64,000 nt of DNA from positions 1 to 64,000 of the forward strand of contig NZ_JAATOO010000002.1 of assembly GCF_011806575.1 (NCBI RefSeq), given 5' to 3'. The first letter of the stretch is position 1. Every line of letters begins with the position of its first letter. Source of the stretch: Vibrio hepatarius (GTDB taxonomy: Bacteria; Pseudomonadota; Gammaproteobacteria; Enterobacterales; Vibrionaceae). The position numbers and the translations under genes were made by a program. Of the stretch, positions 1 to 9,751 are shown piece by piece. The notes under the pieces are model-generated. The model had not been told where the DNA came from and did no database searches. It worked only from the letters and a program-made list of their open reading frames with translations.

Positions 1-28
1 ATCAATCTGTGTGGACACTCATCGTGAG
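1..28 (-). other. 3' arm of the 16S rRNA processing stem
   Basis: Read on the minus strand, the bases just after the 16S 3' end contain GAGTGTCCACACAGATTG. This is complementary, with one mismatch, to CAATCTGTGTGGGCACTC in the 16S leader near 1738-1755. The two arms would pair around the 16S precursor as the usual RNase III substrate. The transcript runs off the left edge of the window, so the spacer tRNAs, 23S and 5S genes are not visible. Confidence 0.8.
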
Positions 29-39
29 TAATCATCGTA

Positions 40-1594
<1,555 letters not shown>

Positions 1595-1734
1595 AAGATT
1601 TTGTTCGGCTCAATGAATACTGAACATTACATAAAGTAATGTTTGAATTGACTGTGCTGAATCCGAAGATTCAATGGTCACTTCGTATCATTGAAACCTA
1701 ATTTGAAGCCTAAGCTTCTAATTGGATTATCATC

Positions 1735-1783
1735 AACGAGTGCCCACACAGATTGATAGGTTTATATTGTTAAAGAGCTTTGC
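1735..1783 (-). promoter_or_regulatory. rRNA leader: boxA antitermination element and 5' processing arm
   Basis: On the minus strand, GCTCTTTAACA at 1778-1768 matches boxA of rRNA leaders, where the Nus factors assemble to prevent early termination. It is followed by CAATCTGTGTGGGCACTC, the 5' arm of the 16S processing stem that pairs with bases 1-28. The rest of the leader down to 1595 holds no open frame of interest. Confidence 0.85.
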
Positions 1784-1809
1784 TCTGAGGCTTCTCAAAG
1801 CGGACGGAC

Positions 1810-1837
1810 ATTTTATCGAGATAACTTGTTGTGTCAA
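1810..1837 (-). promoter_or_regulatory. rRNA operon promoter (P2-like)
   Basis: Minus strand: -35 TTGACA at 1837-1832, a 16-bp spacer, and -10 TAAAAT at 1815-1810, followed by a GC-rich discriminator (GTCCGTCC). The 16-bp spacing and GC-rich start region are typical of rRNA promoters under stringent control. Confidence 0.75.
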
Positions 1838-1934
1838 ACACTTTTTTCGTTATTTCTTTGAAAGTAATTTCACTTAACTTTCGCCGTCTTGTTGCCTTGC
1901 TTTTCAGCTCGGTTTCCCGTGACAACGGAGGCGC

Positions 1935-1962
1935 ATTATAGGGAGGAATTCAAAAGGCGCAA
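1935..1962 (-). promoter_or_regulatory. rRNA operon promoter (P1-like)
   Basis: Minus strand: -35 TTGCGC at 1962-1957, a 16-bp spacer, and a perfect -10 TATAAT at 1940-1935, followed by GCGCC, the discriminator form typical of rRNA P1 promoters. It lies about 120 bp upstream of the second promoter. The AT-rich DNA at 1963-2035 could serve as an UP element. Confidence 0.75.
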
Positions 1963-2035
1963 TAGCAAATATGAAAAAAACTCGTATTTTGGATTTGTTC
2001 GTTCACATTTCAACCAAGCTGTATTAAAGATAAAC

Positions 2036-2061
2036 AAAAAGGGCCTATCAAGGCCCTTTTT
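2036..2061 (-). terminator. clpB intrinsic terminator
   Basis: Minus-strand hairpin with AGGGCC and GGCCCT arms, loop TTGATA, and a following T tract. It sits just after the clpB stop and separates clpB from the rRNA promoters. The plus strand also ends in T residues. Confidence 0.85.
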
Positions 2062-2072
2062 AGTTAACTTAA

Positions 2073-4646
2073 TTACTGATGCGCAATGATCTGGTCGTTG
2101 CTCACCACCAACTTGATTGGCTTGTCTGGAACCACATTGCCCGCCAATATTTCTTTGGCTAGTGGGTTTTCGACACTTTGTTGGATCGCACGCTTCAATG
2201 GGCGAGCACCATATACAGGGTCGAAACCGACTTGAGCAATATGTTCGAGTGCTTTGTCTGACACCTCAAGCACAAAACCTTTCTCTTCCATTCGTGACGC
2301 TAAACGTTGCAACTGAATAGAAGCAATCGACTTGATATGGTCTTGTCCTAGAGGATGGAACACGACACTCTCATCGACGCGGTTAAGGAACTCAGGACGG
2401 AAGTGTTTGCTAACCACATCCATTACCTGCTCTTTCATACCTTCGTAATCCAGCGAACCAAAGTTCTCTTGAATACGCGTTGAACCCAAGTTAGACGTCA
2501 TGATCACCACAGTATTACGGAAATCTACCGTTCTACCTTGCCCGTCAGTGAGTCGACCATCATCCAATACTTGTAGCAGAATATTAAACACGTCTGGATG
2601 TGCTTTCTCTACTTCATCAAGCAGGATGACCGAATAAGGCTTACGTCTTACCGCTTCGGTTAGGTAACCACCTTCTTCATACCCCACATAACCCGGAGGC
2701 GCACCGACCAATCTTGCCACGGAGTGTTTCTCCATGAACTCAGACATATCGATACGAACCATCGCATCTTCACTATCGAACATAAAGCTCGCCAGTGTTT
2801 TACAGAGTTCGGTTTTACCAACCCCGGTTGGACCTAAGAATAGGAACGAACCAATTGGTCGATTTGGATCAGATAGCCCCGCTCGACTACGACGAATCGC
2901 ATTCGATACCACTTCCACCGCTTCGACTTGACCAATTACACGTTTGTGTAACACGTCTTCCATGCGTAGCAGTTTCTCTTTTTCTGCTTCCAGCATTTTT
3001 GAGACTGGAATCCCCGTTTGTTTAGAGAGTACTTCGGCAATTTCGTTGTCTGTAACCTTATTGCGTAACAAGGTCATCTCTTGCATTTCAGCCTGTGTCG
3101 CAAGATCGAGCTGCTTCTCTAGCTCAGGGATACGACCGTACTGAAGCTCAGACATTCTGTTCAAATCGCCCGCTCGACGTGCGAACTCCATATCCATACG
3201 CGCTTGCTCAAGCTCAGACTTGATATGCTGCGTACCCGATAGCGCTGCTTTCTCTGCGTTCCAAACTTCTTCTAACTCCGCAAACTCTCGCTCTTTCTCT
3301 GCCAACTCTTCGTTGAGCATGTTTAAGCGTTTTTCACTCGCGTCATCATGTTCGTTGTTCAGTGCCTGCTGCTCGATTTTAAGTTGGATAATTTTACGCT
3401 CCAACTTGTCCAGTGCTTCTGGTTTCGAGTCAATTTGCATCCTGATGCTAGAAGCCGCCTCATCGATCAAGTCAATCGCTTTATCCGGCAACTGACGGTC
3501 CGAAATATAACGATGTGACAAGCTTGCCGCTGCAACAATAGCAGGGTCAGTAATTTCTACGTGGTGGTGTAATTCGTAACGCTCTTTCAAACCACGCAAA
3601 ATCGCCACGGTATCTTCAACCGACGGCTCATCCACCAGCACTTTTTGGAAACGACGTTCTAGCGCTGGGTCCTTTTCAATATATTGGCGATATTCATCTA
3701 ATGTGGTCGCCCCGACACAATGCAGTTCACCACGAGCAAGCGCAGGCTTAAGCATATTACCGGCATCCATCGAGCCTTCGCCTTTACCCGCACCGACCAT
3801 AGTATGCACTTCGTCGATAAAGAGGATGACGTTGCCCTCTTCTTTTGCCAATTCGTTAAGGACCGATTTCAAGCGTTCTTCGAATTCACCACGGTATTTA
3901 GCACCAGCCACCAACGCGCCCATATCCAACGCTAGTACGCGTCGGCCACGAAGTCCTTCCGGAACTTCGTTATTAATGATGCGCTGAGCAAGCCCTTCAA
4001 CAATGGCCGTTTTACCAACACCAGGCTCACCGATGATCACCGGGTTGTTTTTGGTACGACGTTGTAGCACTTGAATAGTGCGACGGATTTCATCGTCACG
4101 ACCGATCACAGGATCCAGTTTGCCTTGCTCTGCTCGTTCGGTCAGGTCAATGGTGAACTTCTCAAGCGCTTGGCGAAGCTCTTCCGCATTAGGGTCATTC
4201 ACTTTCTGACCACCACGCACTTTATCGATCGCTTCGCTGATCTTCGCTTCGGTTAGACCTTGCTCTTTTAGCAATGCACCTAATGGACCACGATCCTCGA
4301 TCGCCGCCAGCAAAAAGATTTCTGATGAGATATAGGTATCTTGGCGCTTTTGCGCGACCTTATCACACAGGTTAAAAAGCGTGCCCATTGAGCTAGAAAG
4401 CTGTACGTCCCCACCAATACCACTCACTTTTGGTAATCGGTCGAGGATTTCGCTCAATTTAGATCGTAGTTGAGTCACATCGACATTAAGCATAGTTAGC
4501 AATGGGCGGATCGGGCTACCATCCTGATCCATTAATGCCACCATCAGGTGTACCGGTTCGATGTATTGATGGTCGCGGCCTAACGCCAACGATTGAGCGT
4601 CAGATATCGCGATTTGAAATTTACTTGTGAATCTGTCAAGACGCAT
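2073..4646 (-). CDS. clpB: ATP-dependent disaggregase ClpB
   Basis: Cytosolic AAA+ chaperone that works with DnaK/DnaJ to extract and refold aggregated proteins after heat stress. The 857 residues equal the length of E. coli ClpB. In order: a Clp N-domain (about 1-145), a first AAA+ module with GEPGVGKT near 205-212, a long coiled-coil middle domain (about 410-525) rich in Glu and Lys, and a second AAA+ module with GPTGVGKT near 605-612 and a second arginine-rich C-terminal domain. It starts MRLDRFT as in the family. A sigma-32-type promoter lies 48-80 bp upstream, consistent with heat-shock control. pgeF lies upstream in the same direction, as in other Vibrios. Confidence 0.98.
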   Translation of the reverse strand: MRLDRFTSKFQIAISDAQSLALGRDHQYIEPVHLMVALMDQDGSPIRPLLTMLNVDVTQLRSKLSEILDRLPKVSGIGGDVQLSSSMGTLFNLCDKVAQKRQDTYISSEIFLLAAIEDRGPLGALLKEQGLTEAKISEAIDKVRGGQKVNDPNAEELRQALEKFTIDLTERAEQGKLDPVIGRDDEIRRTIQVLQRRTKNNPVIIGEPGVGKTAIVEGLAQRIINNEVPEGLRGRRVLALDMGALVAGAKYRGEFEERLKSVLNELAKEEGNVILFIDEVHTMVGAGKGEGSMDAGNMLKPALARGELHCVGATTLDEYRQYIEKDPALERRFQKVLVDEPSVEDTVAILRGLKERYELHHHVEITDPAIVAAASLSHRYISDRQLPDKAIDLIDEAASSIRMQIDSKPEALDKLERKIIQLKIEQQALNNEHDDASEKRLNMLNEELAEKEREFAELEEVWNAEKAALSGTQHIKSELEQARMDMEFARRAGDLNRMSELQYGRIPELEKQLDLATQAEMQEMTLLRNKVTDNEIAEVLSKQTGIPVSKMLEAEKEKLLRMEDVLHKRVIGQVEAVEVVSNAIRRSRAGLSDPNRPIGSFLFLGPTGVGKTELCKTLASFMFDSEDAMVRIDMSEFMEKHSVARLVGAPPGYVGYEEGGYLTEAVRRKPYSVILLDEVEKAHPDVFNILLQVLDDGRLTDGQGRTVDFRNTVVIMTSNLGSTRIQENFGSLDYEGMKEQVMDVVSKHFRPEFLNRVDESVVFHPLGQDHIKSIASIQLQRLASRMEEKGFVLEVSDKALEHIAQVGFDPVYGARPLKRAIQQSVENPLAKEILAGNVVPDKPIKLVVSNDQIIAHQ

Positions 4647-4693
4647 ATCTACCTTCCTAACCTCAAATAGAAGAATTCTTTAGTCAGTTAGAA

Positions 4694-4722
4694 AGATGGT
4701 TACGTCAGCAAAGATTTTCAAG
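4694..4722 (-). promoter_or_regulatory. Heat-shock (sigma-32 type) promoter of clpB
   Basis: Minus strand: CTTGAAA at 4722-4716, a 15-bp spacer, then ACCATCT at 4700-4694, close to the sigma-32 consensus CTTGAAA / CCCATnT. It overlaps one arm of a GC-rich inverted repeat (AGGGGAA/TTCCCCT, 4721-4742) that may be a weak terminator for pgeF. Confidence 0.65.
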
Positions 4723-4758
4723 GGGAATAAATCGCTTCCCCTAAAATTTAGGAGGGTA

Positions 4759-5487
4759 TTATTGCTCGATCCAGATAAAACTTGCTTGGCGGCCAGTTTT
4801 ACCGTCTCGGCGGTAAGAGTAAAAACGCTCTGCGTCGTTGTAGGTACATAAATCACTGTAGTAAACCGCTGTCACTCCCGCTTTATTCAAACGTTGAGTC
4901 ACCAGCATGTTCATATCAGCGAGCCATTTACCCTTGGTGTTTTTTGGCGTAAACGCTTTTTCGGCTTGAGAGTCAAACGCGCAAAACGCATCCAGTACAT
5001 CTTTACCGACTTCAAATGCGCTCTGAGCAATCGCAGGGCCAATCCACGCCATCACCTCACCGTCAAACTTTTGCAGAGCTTGTTCAACGATGCCACCGGC
5101 TAAACCTCGCCAACCCGCATGCACCGCCGCTACTTGGGTTCCTGTCGTGTTGGTGAGTAATACCGGTAAACAATCAGCGGTCATAGCACTACAAACCACA
5201 TTCGCAGATTGTGTAAATAAACCATCTGCATCTAGAACCTCGTCGGTCGGAGAGCTGGTTTCTAATACAAGCGTCGAATGAGTTTGATTAAGCCAAATTG
5301 GTCGTGATGGCATATTGGCATGTTCAAACAACCACTGGCGGTTATTCGCAACGATAGCGGCATCATCCCCAACATGGCTACCAAGGTTTAAACCTTGATA
5401 GGGCGCATCAGAGAAACCACCAATGCGAGTCGACGCAAAAGCTTTAATATTGCTCGGTGCTGGCCAGTTAGGGACGATCATTTCCAT
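4759..5487 (-). CDS. pgeF: Peptidoglycan editing factor / purine nucleoside phosphorylase PgeF (YfiH)
   Basis: Cytosolic DUF152-family protein of 242 residues, the usual length. The metal and catalytic residues are visible as His70 (NQTH), Cys106 (TADC) and His123 (VHAGWRGL). Family members have been shown to act on purine nucleosides, and in E. coli the protein prevents wrong amino acids from persisting in peptidoglycan precursors. The start is ATG at 5487, two bases after the rluD stop, so the two are translated from one transcript (rluD-pgeF). The weak hairpin at 4721-4742 may end it before clpB. Confidence 0.9.
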   Translation of the reverse strand: MEMIVPNWPAPSNIKAFASTRIGGFSDAPYQGLNLGSHVGDDAAIVANNRQWLFEHANMPSRPIWLNQTHSTLVLETSSPTDEVLDADGLFTQSANVVCSAMTADCLPVLLTNTTGTQVAAVHAGWRGLAGGIVEQALQKFDGEVMAWIGPAIAQSAFEVGKDVLDAFCAFDSQAEKAFTPKNTKGKWLADMNMLVTQRLNKAGVTAVYYSDLCTYNDAERFYSYRRDGKTGRQASFIWIEQ

Positions 5488-5489
5488 GC

Positions 5490-6467
5490 TTAGTAATCTT
5501 CTTCCAAGCCGTGCTCTTGCGTATCTTGACGAAGCGCTTCTGCCATTGCAACCATGTCATCAGGTACATCAGCATGAAACTCTAATTGTTCGCCAGTCAC
5601 TGGATGTTCAAACCTTAGCATCACCGCATGAAGTGCCTGACGGTCGAAGCTACGGATCTTCTCCGCCAACTCCTCCGTCGCGCCAGATGGAATACGTGCG
5701 CGACCACCATAGGCAGTATCGCCCAACAGCGGATGTTGCAAGTAAGCCATGTGCACACGAATTTGGTGCGTACGACCAGTTTCCAGACGCAGACGAATAC
5801 GAGTATGTTCGCGGAAATGCTCCGCTACTCGGTAGTGTGTCACCGCTGGCTTGCCCATTGGGGTCACTGCCATCAGAGTACGTTTGGTAGAATGGCGACC
5901 AATTGGCTGCTCTACCTTACCACCTGCAGTCATACGACCAATCGCAATTGCTTCGTATTCACGAGTGATATTGCGTTTTTGTAGCGCACGAACCAAACGC
6001 GTTTGCGCTGGGACCGTTTTCGCTACCACCATAAGACCCGTGGTATCTTTATCTAGACGATGGACAATACCTGCACGCGGCACTTCTGCAATCGCTGGGT
6101 AATGGTGCAATAGCGCATTTAACACTGTGCCATCCGGAGTGCCTGCACCTGGATGAACCACGAAATCGCGCGGTTTGTTGATGACAATAATGTCGTCATC
6201 TTCGTAGACGATATCCAAAGGAATGTCTTGCGCTTCCCAGCGCTCTTCATCTTCAAGTTCCGCTTGCAGTGTAATGACCTCACCGCCCATCACCTTAGTA
6301 CGGGGTTTCTTGACAACTTCACCATCGACTTGGACTTTACCTTCCAAAAGCCACTCTTTTAGACGAGAGCGAGAGAAGTCGGCGAATAATTCGGCGATAG
6401 CTTGGTCAAGACGCTGACCTAATTGGCTATCTTTAATTGTGTTGGTTAATTCAATCTGCTGAGCCAT
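5490..6467 (-). CDS. rluD: 23S rRNA pseudouridine synthase RluD
   Basis: Makes pseudouridines 1911, 1915 and 1917 in helix 69 of 23S rRNA, needed for normal ribosome assembly and termination. The 325 residues comprise an N-terminal S4 RNA-binding domain (about 18-80) and an RsuA/RluA-type catalytic domain. The catalytic Asp139 lies in HRLDKDTTGL, at the same position as in E. coli. The gene is divergent from bamD across a 134-bp gap and is followed by pgeF. This order (bamD, rluD, pgeF, clpB) is conserved in gammaproteobacteria. Confidence 0.97.
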   Translation of the reverse strand: MAQQIELTNTIKDSQLGQRLDQAIAELFADFSRSRLKEWLLEGKVQVDGEVVKKPRTKVMGGEVITLQAELEDEERWEAQDIPLDIVYEDDDIIVINKPRDFVVHPGAGTPDGTVLNALLHHYPAIAEVPRAGIVHRLDKDTTGLMVVAKTVPAQTRLVRALQKRNITREYEAIAIGRMTAGGKVEQPIGRHSTKRTLMAVTPMGKPAVTHYRVAEHFREHTRIRLRLETGRTHQIRVHMAYLQHPLLGDTAYGGRARIPSGATEELAEKIRSFDRQALHAVMLRFEHPVTGEQLEFHADVPDDMVAMAEALRQDTQEHGLEEDY

Positions 6468-6601
6468 GTCGAACTTTTTTAAAAACTGAGAGACTAATCG
6501 TCACTACTGTGGAAAAATATAATATTTGGACATTGTATCTGTTACCGTCCAGAAAGTAACGGAAGCAACGAAATATTTATCTGAAGGAACTGAATCCTGA
6601 C

Positions 6602-7327
6602 ATGAAAAAGCATACCTTATCTGGCTTATTGGCGTTATCAGTACTGGTTGGCTGCTCAAGCAGCGACGAGGTCGTCCCAGATGTTCCTCCATCAGAGCTT
6701 TACTCAGAAGCTCAAGTCGCACTGCAAAGTGGCAATTGGCTATCCGCAATCAGCCAGCTAGAAGCTTTAGACTCTCGTTACCCATTTGGTGCTTATTCAG
6801 ATCAAGTTCAACTCGACCTTATCTACGCTTACTACAAAAATGACGATTTAGCACTGGGTCTAGCAACTATTGAGCGCTTCACTCGCTTAAACCCTACCCA
6901 CGAGAAGTTGGACTGGGTGCTATATATGCGTGGTCTGACTCACATGGCGCAAGACCGCAACTTTATGCACGACCTATTTAACATTGACCGTGCTGACCGA
7001 GACCCTGAGCCAGTCAAAAAAGCGTTCGCAGACTTCAAACGTTTATTAGAACGTTACCCAACCAGCCCATATGCCCAAGATGCGCAGAAACGCATGTACG
7101 CACTTAAAAACCGTCTTGCGGAATACGATTTAGCGACAGCAGATTTCTACTTACGACGTGAAGCTTGGATCGCGGCGATTAATCGTGCTCAAGAACTACA
7201 GAAAACTTACCCAGACACAGAAGCGGCGCGTAAGTCGCTAGACATCCAACTGGAAGCATACAAAGAGCTTGGATTGACAGACGCCATTGAACGAACAAAG
7301 AAGCTGATGGAACTCAATCCACACTAA
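6602..7327 (+). CDS. bamD: Outer membrane assembly lipoprotein BamD
   Basis: Essential lipoprotein of the beta-barrel assembly (BAM) complex on the inner face of the outer membrane. The 241 residues begin with a lipoprotein signal ending in the lipobox LVGC (Cys18), and serine follows the cysteine, which favours outer-membrane sorting. The rest is helical TPR repeats; examples are the YSEAQVALQSGNW and FADFKRLLERYP segments. It is monocistronic: its own terminator follows at 7351. Recognition is by sequence and by synteny with rluD. Confidence 0.97.
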   Translation: MKKHTLSGLLALSVLVGCSSSDEVVPDVPPSELYSEAQVALQSGNWLSAISQLEALDSRYPFGAYSDQVQLDLIYAYYKNDDLALGLATIERFTRLNPTHEKLDWVLYMRGLTHMAQDRNFMHDLFNIDRADRDPEPVKKAFADFKRLLERYPTSPYAQDAQKRMYALKNRLAEYDLATADFYLRREAWIAAINRAQELQKTYPDTEAARKSLDIQLEAYKELGLTDAIERTKKLMELNPH

Positions 7328-7350
7328 ACTACAAAGTTCACAACGTTAAA

Positions 7351-7376
7351 GCCGCCTACTCTTAGGCGGTTTTTTT
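7351..7376 (+). terminator. bamD intrinsic terminator
   Basis: GCCGCC/GGCGGT hairpin with an eight-base loop followed by a run of seven T. Confidence 0.9.
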
Positions 7377-7736
7377 GTATTTTGGCGGAGCGAAAACGTT
7401 GTGAAATCGATAAATCCAGGCACGATACTGTATCAATGCGGCCAAACATATCGCACAACATTCATCGGCTTAAACAGCTGTAAGATGAAACTTGAAAAAG
7501 AGAAGAAATGAACTGGAAAACGTTCTGGAAGATAATTCACATTTTGAATTGTTTAATCTTCACTCAATGACTTTTATTGAGCCGAATCCCGCCCCTAAAA
7601 AGTAGAAGATTTTTAGTAACTTACTCTTTCCAATCTAATGAGTTTTTTCCTCAAAACAAGCTTTTTTATCCATAAACACAACTACTCTTTGAGTTGGATC
7701 ACGTTTAAATTTAGTCGGTAAAACGCCCCACCAAAT
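7377..7736. other. Non-coding stretch upstream of raiA
   Basis: About 360 bp without a credible gene. It contains two AT-rich inverted repeats, CTCAAT/ATTGAG (7563-7581) and CTAAAAA/TTTTTAG (7595-7616). Neither is followed by a clear T tract on the plus strand. I see no convincing promoter or small open frame. An unannotated small RNA cannot be excluded. Confidence 0.5.
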
Positions 7737-7752
7737 AATGATCTACGTCACA
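7737..7752. promoter_or_regulatory. CRP-like site in front of raiA
   Basis: AATGA-TCTACG-TCACA matches the CRP core TGTGA-N6-TCACA at 8 of 10 positions, with one perfect half. A possible -10 (TAATCT, 7773-7778) places its centre close to -41 relative to the start, the position of a class II activator site. There is no good -35, as expected for an activated promoter. This is inference from sequence only. Confidence 0.45.
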
Positions 7753-7817
7753 TTATTTTGTGATGGGATGGGTAATCTGGAGTTAACCCATGAGGGATTA
7801 CACAGAGGAAAACATAT

Positions 7818-8147
7818 ATGAAAGTAAACATCACTGGTAAAAACATCGACATCACCTCTGCAATCCGTGCTCACATTGAGAGCAAGTTTAAAAAACTAGA
7901 AAAGTGGCAAGTAGACATCATCGGTTGTCAGGCAAGCTTCAGCGAGGAGCCGAATAAACAGAAGAAATTTGAAGCTGTCATCACCGTACCAAAAGGCAAA
8001 CTTGTTGCTTCAGCAGTACATGAAGATTTATACGCTGCCGTTAATGAGGTAGAACAGAAACTAGAACGTCAGCTAAACAAACTACGCCATAAACCAGAAG
8101 CTCGCCGAGCGGATAAGCCGGAGCTGGAAGAGGCAGAAACAGAGTAA
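7818..8147 (+). CDS. raiA: Ribosome-associated inhibitor RaiA (short HPF family)
   Basis: Binds the 30S subunit across the mRNA and tRNA channel in stationary phase or cold, blocking translation and preserving 70S particles. The 109 residues match the short HPF/RaiA fold: an N-terminal beta-alpha-beta-beta-beta-alpha domain (MKVNITGKNIDITSAI onward) and an acidic C-terminal tail (about 95-109). The ribosome site GAGGAA is 8 bases before the ATG. It lies between bamD and pheA as in other Vibrios and has its own terminator. A CRP-like site and a weak -35 suggest growth-phase or carbon control. Confidence 0.93.
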   Translation: MKVNITGKNIDITSAIRAHIESKFKKLEKWQVDIIGCQASFSEEPNKQKKFEAVITVPKGKLVASAVHEDLYAAVNEVEQKLERQLNKLRHKPEARRADKPELEEAETE

Positions 8148-8186
8148 TCCTTGTAAGAATGCTCAATTCGCAGAGGAATCAAGAAG

Positions 8187-8211
8187 TAGCGCCGAAAGGC
8201 GCTATTTTTTT
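8187..8211 (+). terminator. raiA intrinsic terminator
   Basis: TAGCGCC-GAAA-GGCGCTA hairpin with a GNRA-type tetraloop, followed by seven T. The T run ends only three bases before the -35 of the pheL promoter. Confidence 0.93.
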
Positions 8212-8213
8212 GC

Positions 8214-8242
8214 TTGACGCTCCATGAGCGGTTGCTTATTGT
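8214..8242 (+). promoter_or_regulatory. pheL-pheA promoter
   Basis: TTGACG at 8214-8219, a 17-bp spacer, and TATTGT at 8237-8242. It lies 31 bp before the leader peptide start, directly after the raiA terminator. Confidence 0.75.
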
Positions 8243-8272
8243 GTTTGCAGCTTAATTGAAAAGTAACGCATT

Positions 8273-8320
8273 ATGACACCAACTATTCTGTTCTTTTTTG
8301 ACTTCTTTTTTCTCCATTAA
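8273..8320 (+). CDS. pheL: pheA operon leader peptide PheL
   Basis: A 15-codon open frame reading MTPTILFFFDFFFLH, with six Phe codons in two runs of three. It is preceded by a promoter and followed by alternative RNA hairpins ending in a terminator before pheA. This is the standard design of the enterobacterial pheL: when charged tRNA-Phe is scarce, the ribosome stalls on the Phe codons and the terminator does not form. The gene is too short for ordinary gene callers. Confidence 0.92.
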   Translation: MTPTILFFFDFFFLH

Positions 8321-8324
8321 CCCT

Positions 8325-8393
8325 GGAGGCTCTCTCGTTTTCGAAAGATAAGTCAAGAACGAACAGAAGGCCTCCCAAACGGGAGGCTTTTTT
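8325..8393 (+). terminator. pheA transcription attenuator
   Basis: The terminator hairpin is GCCTCCC-AAAC-GGGAGGC (8370-8387) followed by six T. An upstream GGAGGC (8325-8330), directly after the pheL stop, can pair with GCCTCC of the terminator's left arm and so form the antiterminator. The arrangement gives mutually exclusive structures controlled by translation of pheL. Confidence 0.88.
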
Positions 8394-8410
8394 ATTTTAA
8401 GGAATACAGG

Positions 8411-9589
8411 ATGACTGAACAAAAATACTCTCTTGAAGAGATACGCTTGAGACTTAATGAGCTTGATGACCAGCTATTAAAGCTGCTCTCTGAGCGCAGA
8501 AAGATGAGTATTGAAGTCGCCAAAAGTAAAGTGGAAACCTCTAAGCCAGTGCGTGACGCCTCCCGAGAACAACAGTTGCTGGTTAAACTCATCAATGCTG
8601 GTCGTGATAAATACGAGCTAGACGCGCAGTACATCACCAAGCTATTCCACACCATCATTGAAGATTCGGTTCTACTTCAACAGTCGTACTTACAAAACCT
8701 TGCCAATCCAGAACTCAGCCGTAAACCTTTGGCGCGCGTTGCGTTCTTAGGCTCGAAAGGCTCCTACTCTCACCTAGCGAGTCGTGAATTCTTTAGCCGC
8801 AAGAACACCGAACTAATCGAGCTCAACTGCGAACAGTTTAAAGAAGTCGCTAGTACGGTTGAGTCCGGTCATGCCGATTACGGTGTACTACCGATTGAGA
8901 ACACCAGCTCAGGCTCTATCAACGAAGTTTACGACTTACTACAACACACCACGTTATACATCGTCGGTGAACTGACACTACCGATAGAACATTGCTTGGT
9001 GGCAACATCAGACATTCGTTTGGAAGAGATTAAAACGCTTTACTCTCACCCTCAGCCTTACCAACAGTGCAGCGAATTTTTGAGCAAACTGAAAGGCGTG
9101 AAACTTGAGTCATGTGCAAGCACAGCTGATGCTATGCGTAAAGTTCAAGAATTAAACCGTAGCGATGTCGCTGCAATTGGAAACTCTTCAAGTGGCAAGC
9201 TGTACGGCTTACAAGCGATCCAAAACAACATTGCTAACCAAACAGAAAACCACACCCGCTTTATTGTTGTTGCGCGTAAACCAGTCGAAGTATCGGCACA
9301 AATCCCTGCGAAAACCACGCTAATCATGTCAACATCGCAGGATGCTGGTTCACTGGTTGAAACTTTACTGGTGCTTCAACGCTATGGAATTAACATGACG
9401 AAACTTGAGTCTCGTCCAATTATGGGCAATCCATGGGAAGAAATGTTCTATGTTGATCTAGAGTCTCATTTGGACTCAGAAGAGATGCAGCAAGCCCTCA
9501 ATGGACTAACCAAGATCACAAAACACCTGAAAGTTCTTGGGTGCTATCCGAGTGAAAATGTGAAACCGACGCAAATTAAGTTGCAGTAA
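8411..9589 (+). CDS. pheA: Bifunctional chorismate mutase / prephenate dehydratase
   Basis: Converts chorismate to prephenate and then to phenylpyruvate, the committed route to phenylalanine, in the cytosol. The 392 residues comprise a chorismate mutase domain (about 1-90, with ELDDQLLKLLSERR), a prephenate dehydratase domain (about 105-285, with PIENTSSGS and the HTRFIVV motif) and a C-terminal ACT regulatory domain (about 295-385, containing LESRPIMGNPW) that binds Phe for feedback inhibition. It is the structural gene of the pheL attenuator operon. Downstream lies nspS after a 160-bp gap with no strong terminator. Confidence 0.97.
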   Translation: MTEQKYSLEEIRLRLNELDDQLLKLLSERRKMSIEVAKSKVETSKPVRDASREQQLLVKLINAGRDKYELDAQYITKLFHTIIEDSVLLQQSYLQNLANPELSRKPLARVAFLGSKGSYSHLASREFFSRKNTELIELNCEQFKEVASTVESGHADYGVLPIENTSSGSINEVYDLLQHTTLYIVGELTLPIEHCLVATSDIRLEEIKTLYSHPQPYQQCSEFLSKLKGVKLESCASTADAMRKVQELNRSDVAAIGNSSSGKLYGLQAIQNNIANQTENHTRFIVVARKPVEVSAQIPAKTTLIMSTSQDAGSLVETLLVLQRYGINMTKLESRPIMGNPWEEMFYVDLESHLDSEEMQQALNGLTKITKHLKVLGCYPSENVKPTQIKLQ

Positions 9590-9625
9590 AATAACTCTAC
9601 CGAGTTCAAATAATTCCATTCTTTA

Positions 9626-9690
9626 GCTGACACCTCTAATCGATGCTCTTACTATTCGTGGTTTAAGTTGCATATTAGTTGTGTGTCAGC
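9626..9690. repeat. Spaced inverted repeat upstream of nspS
   Basis: GCTGACAC (9626-9633) and GTGTCAGC (9683-9690) form a perfect 8-bp inverted repeat separated by 49 bp. Related CTGAC words also occur at 9698-9702. It could be an operator pair for nspS-mbaA or a long-range RNA stem. No regulator can be assigned. Confidence 0.4.
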
Positions 9691-9751
9691 CTAATAACTG
9701 ACGCTGATAAGCATTGTTCGACGTAATTGTTAAGGGTGCCAAGCAGTCAGT

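Noticed and set aside
4721..4742. Strong terminator for pgeF
   Set aside because: The AGGGGAA/TTCCCCT stem lacks a following T tract on the minus strand and overlaps the clpB -35; it is only a weak candidate.
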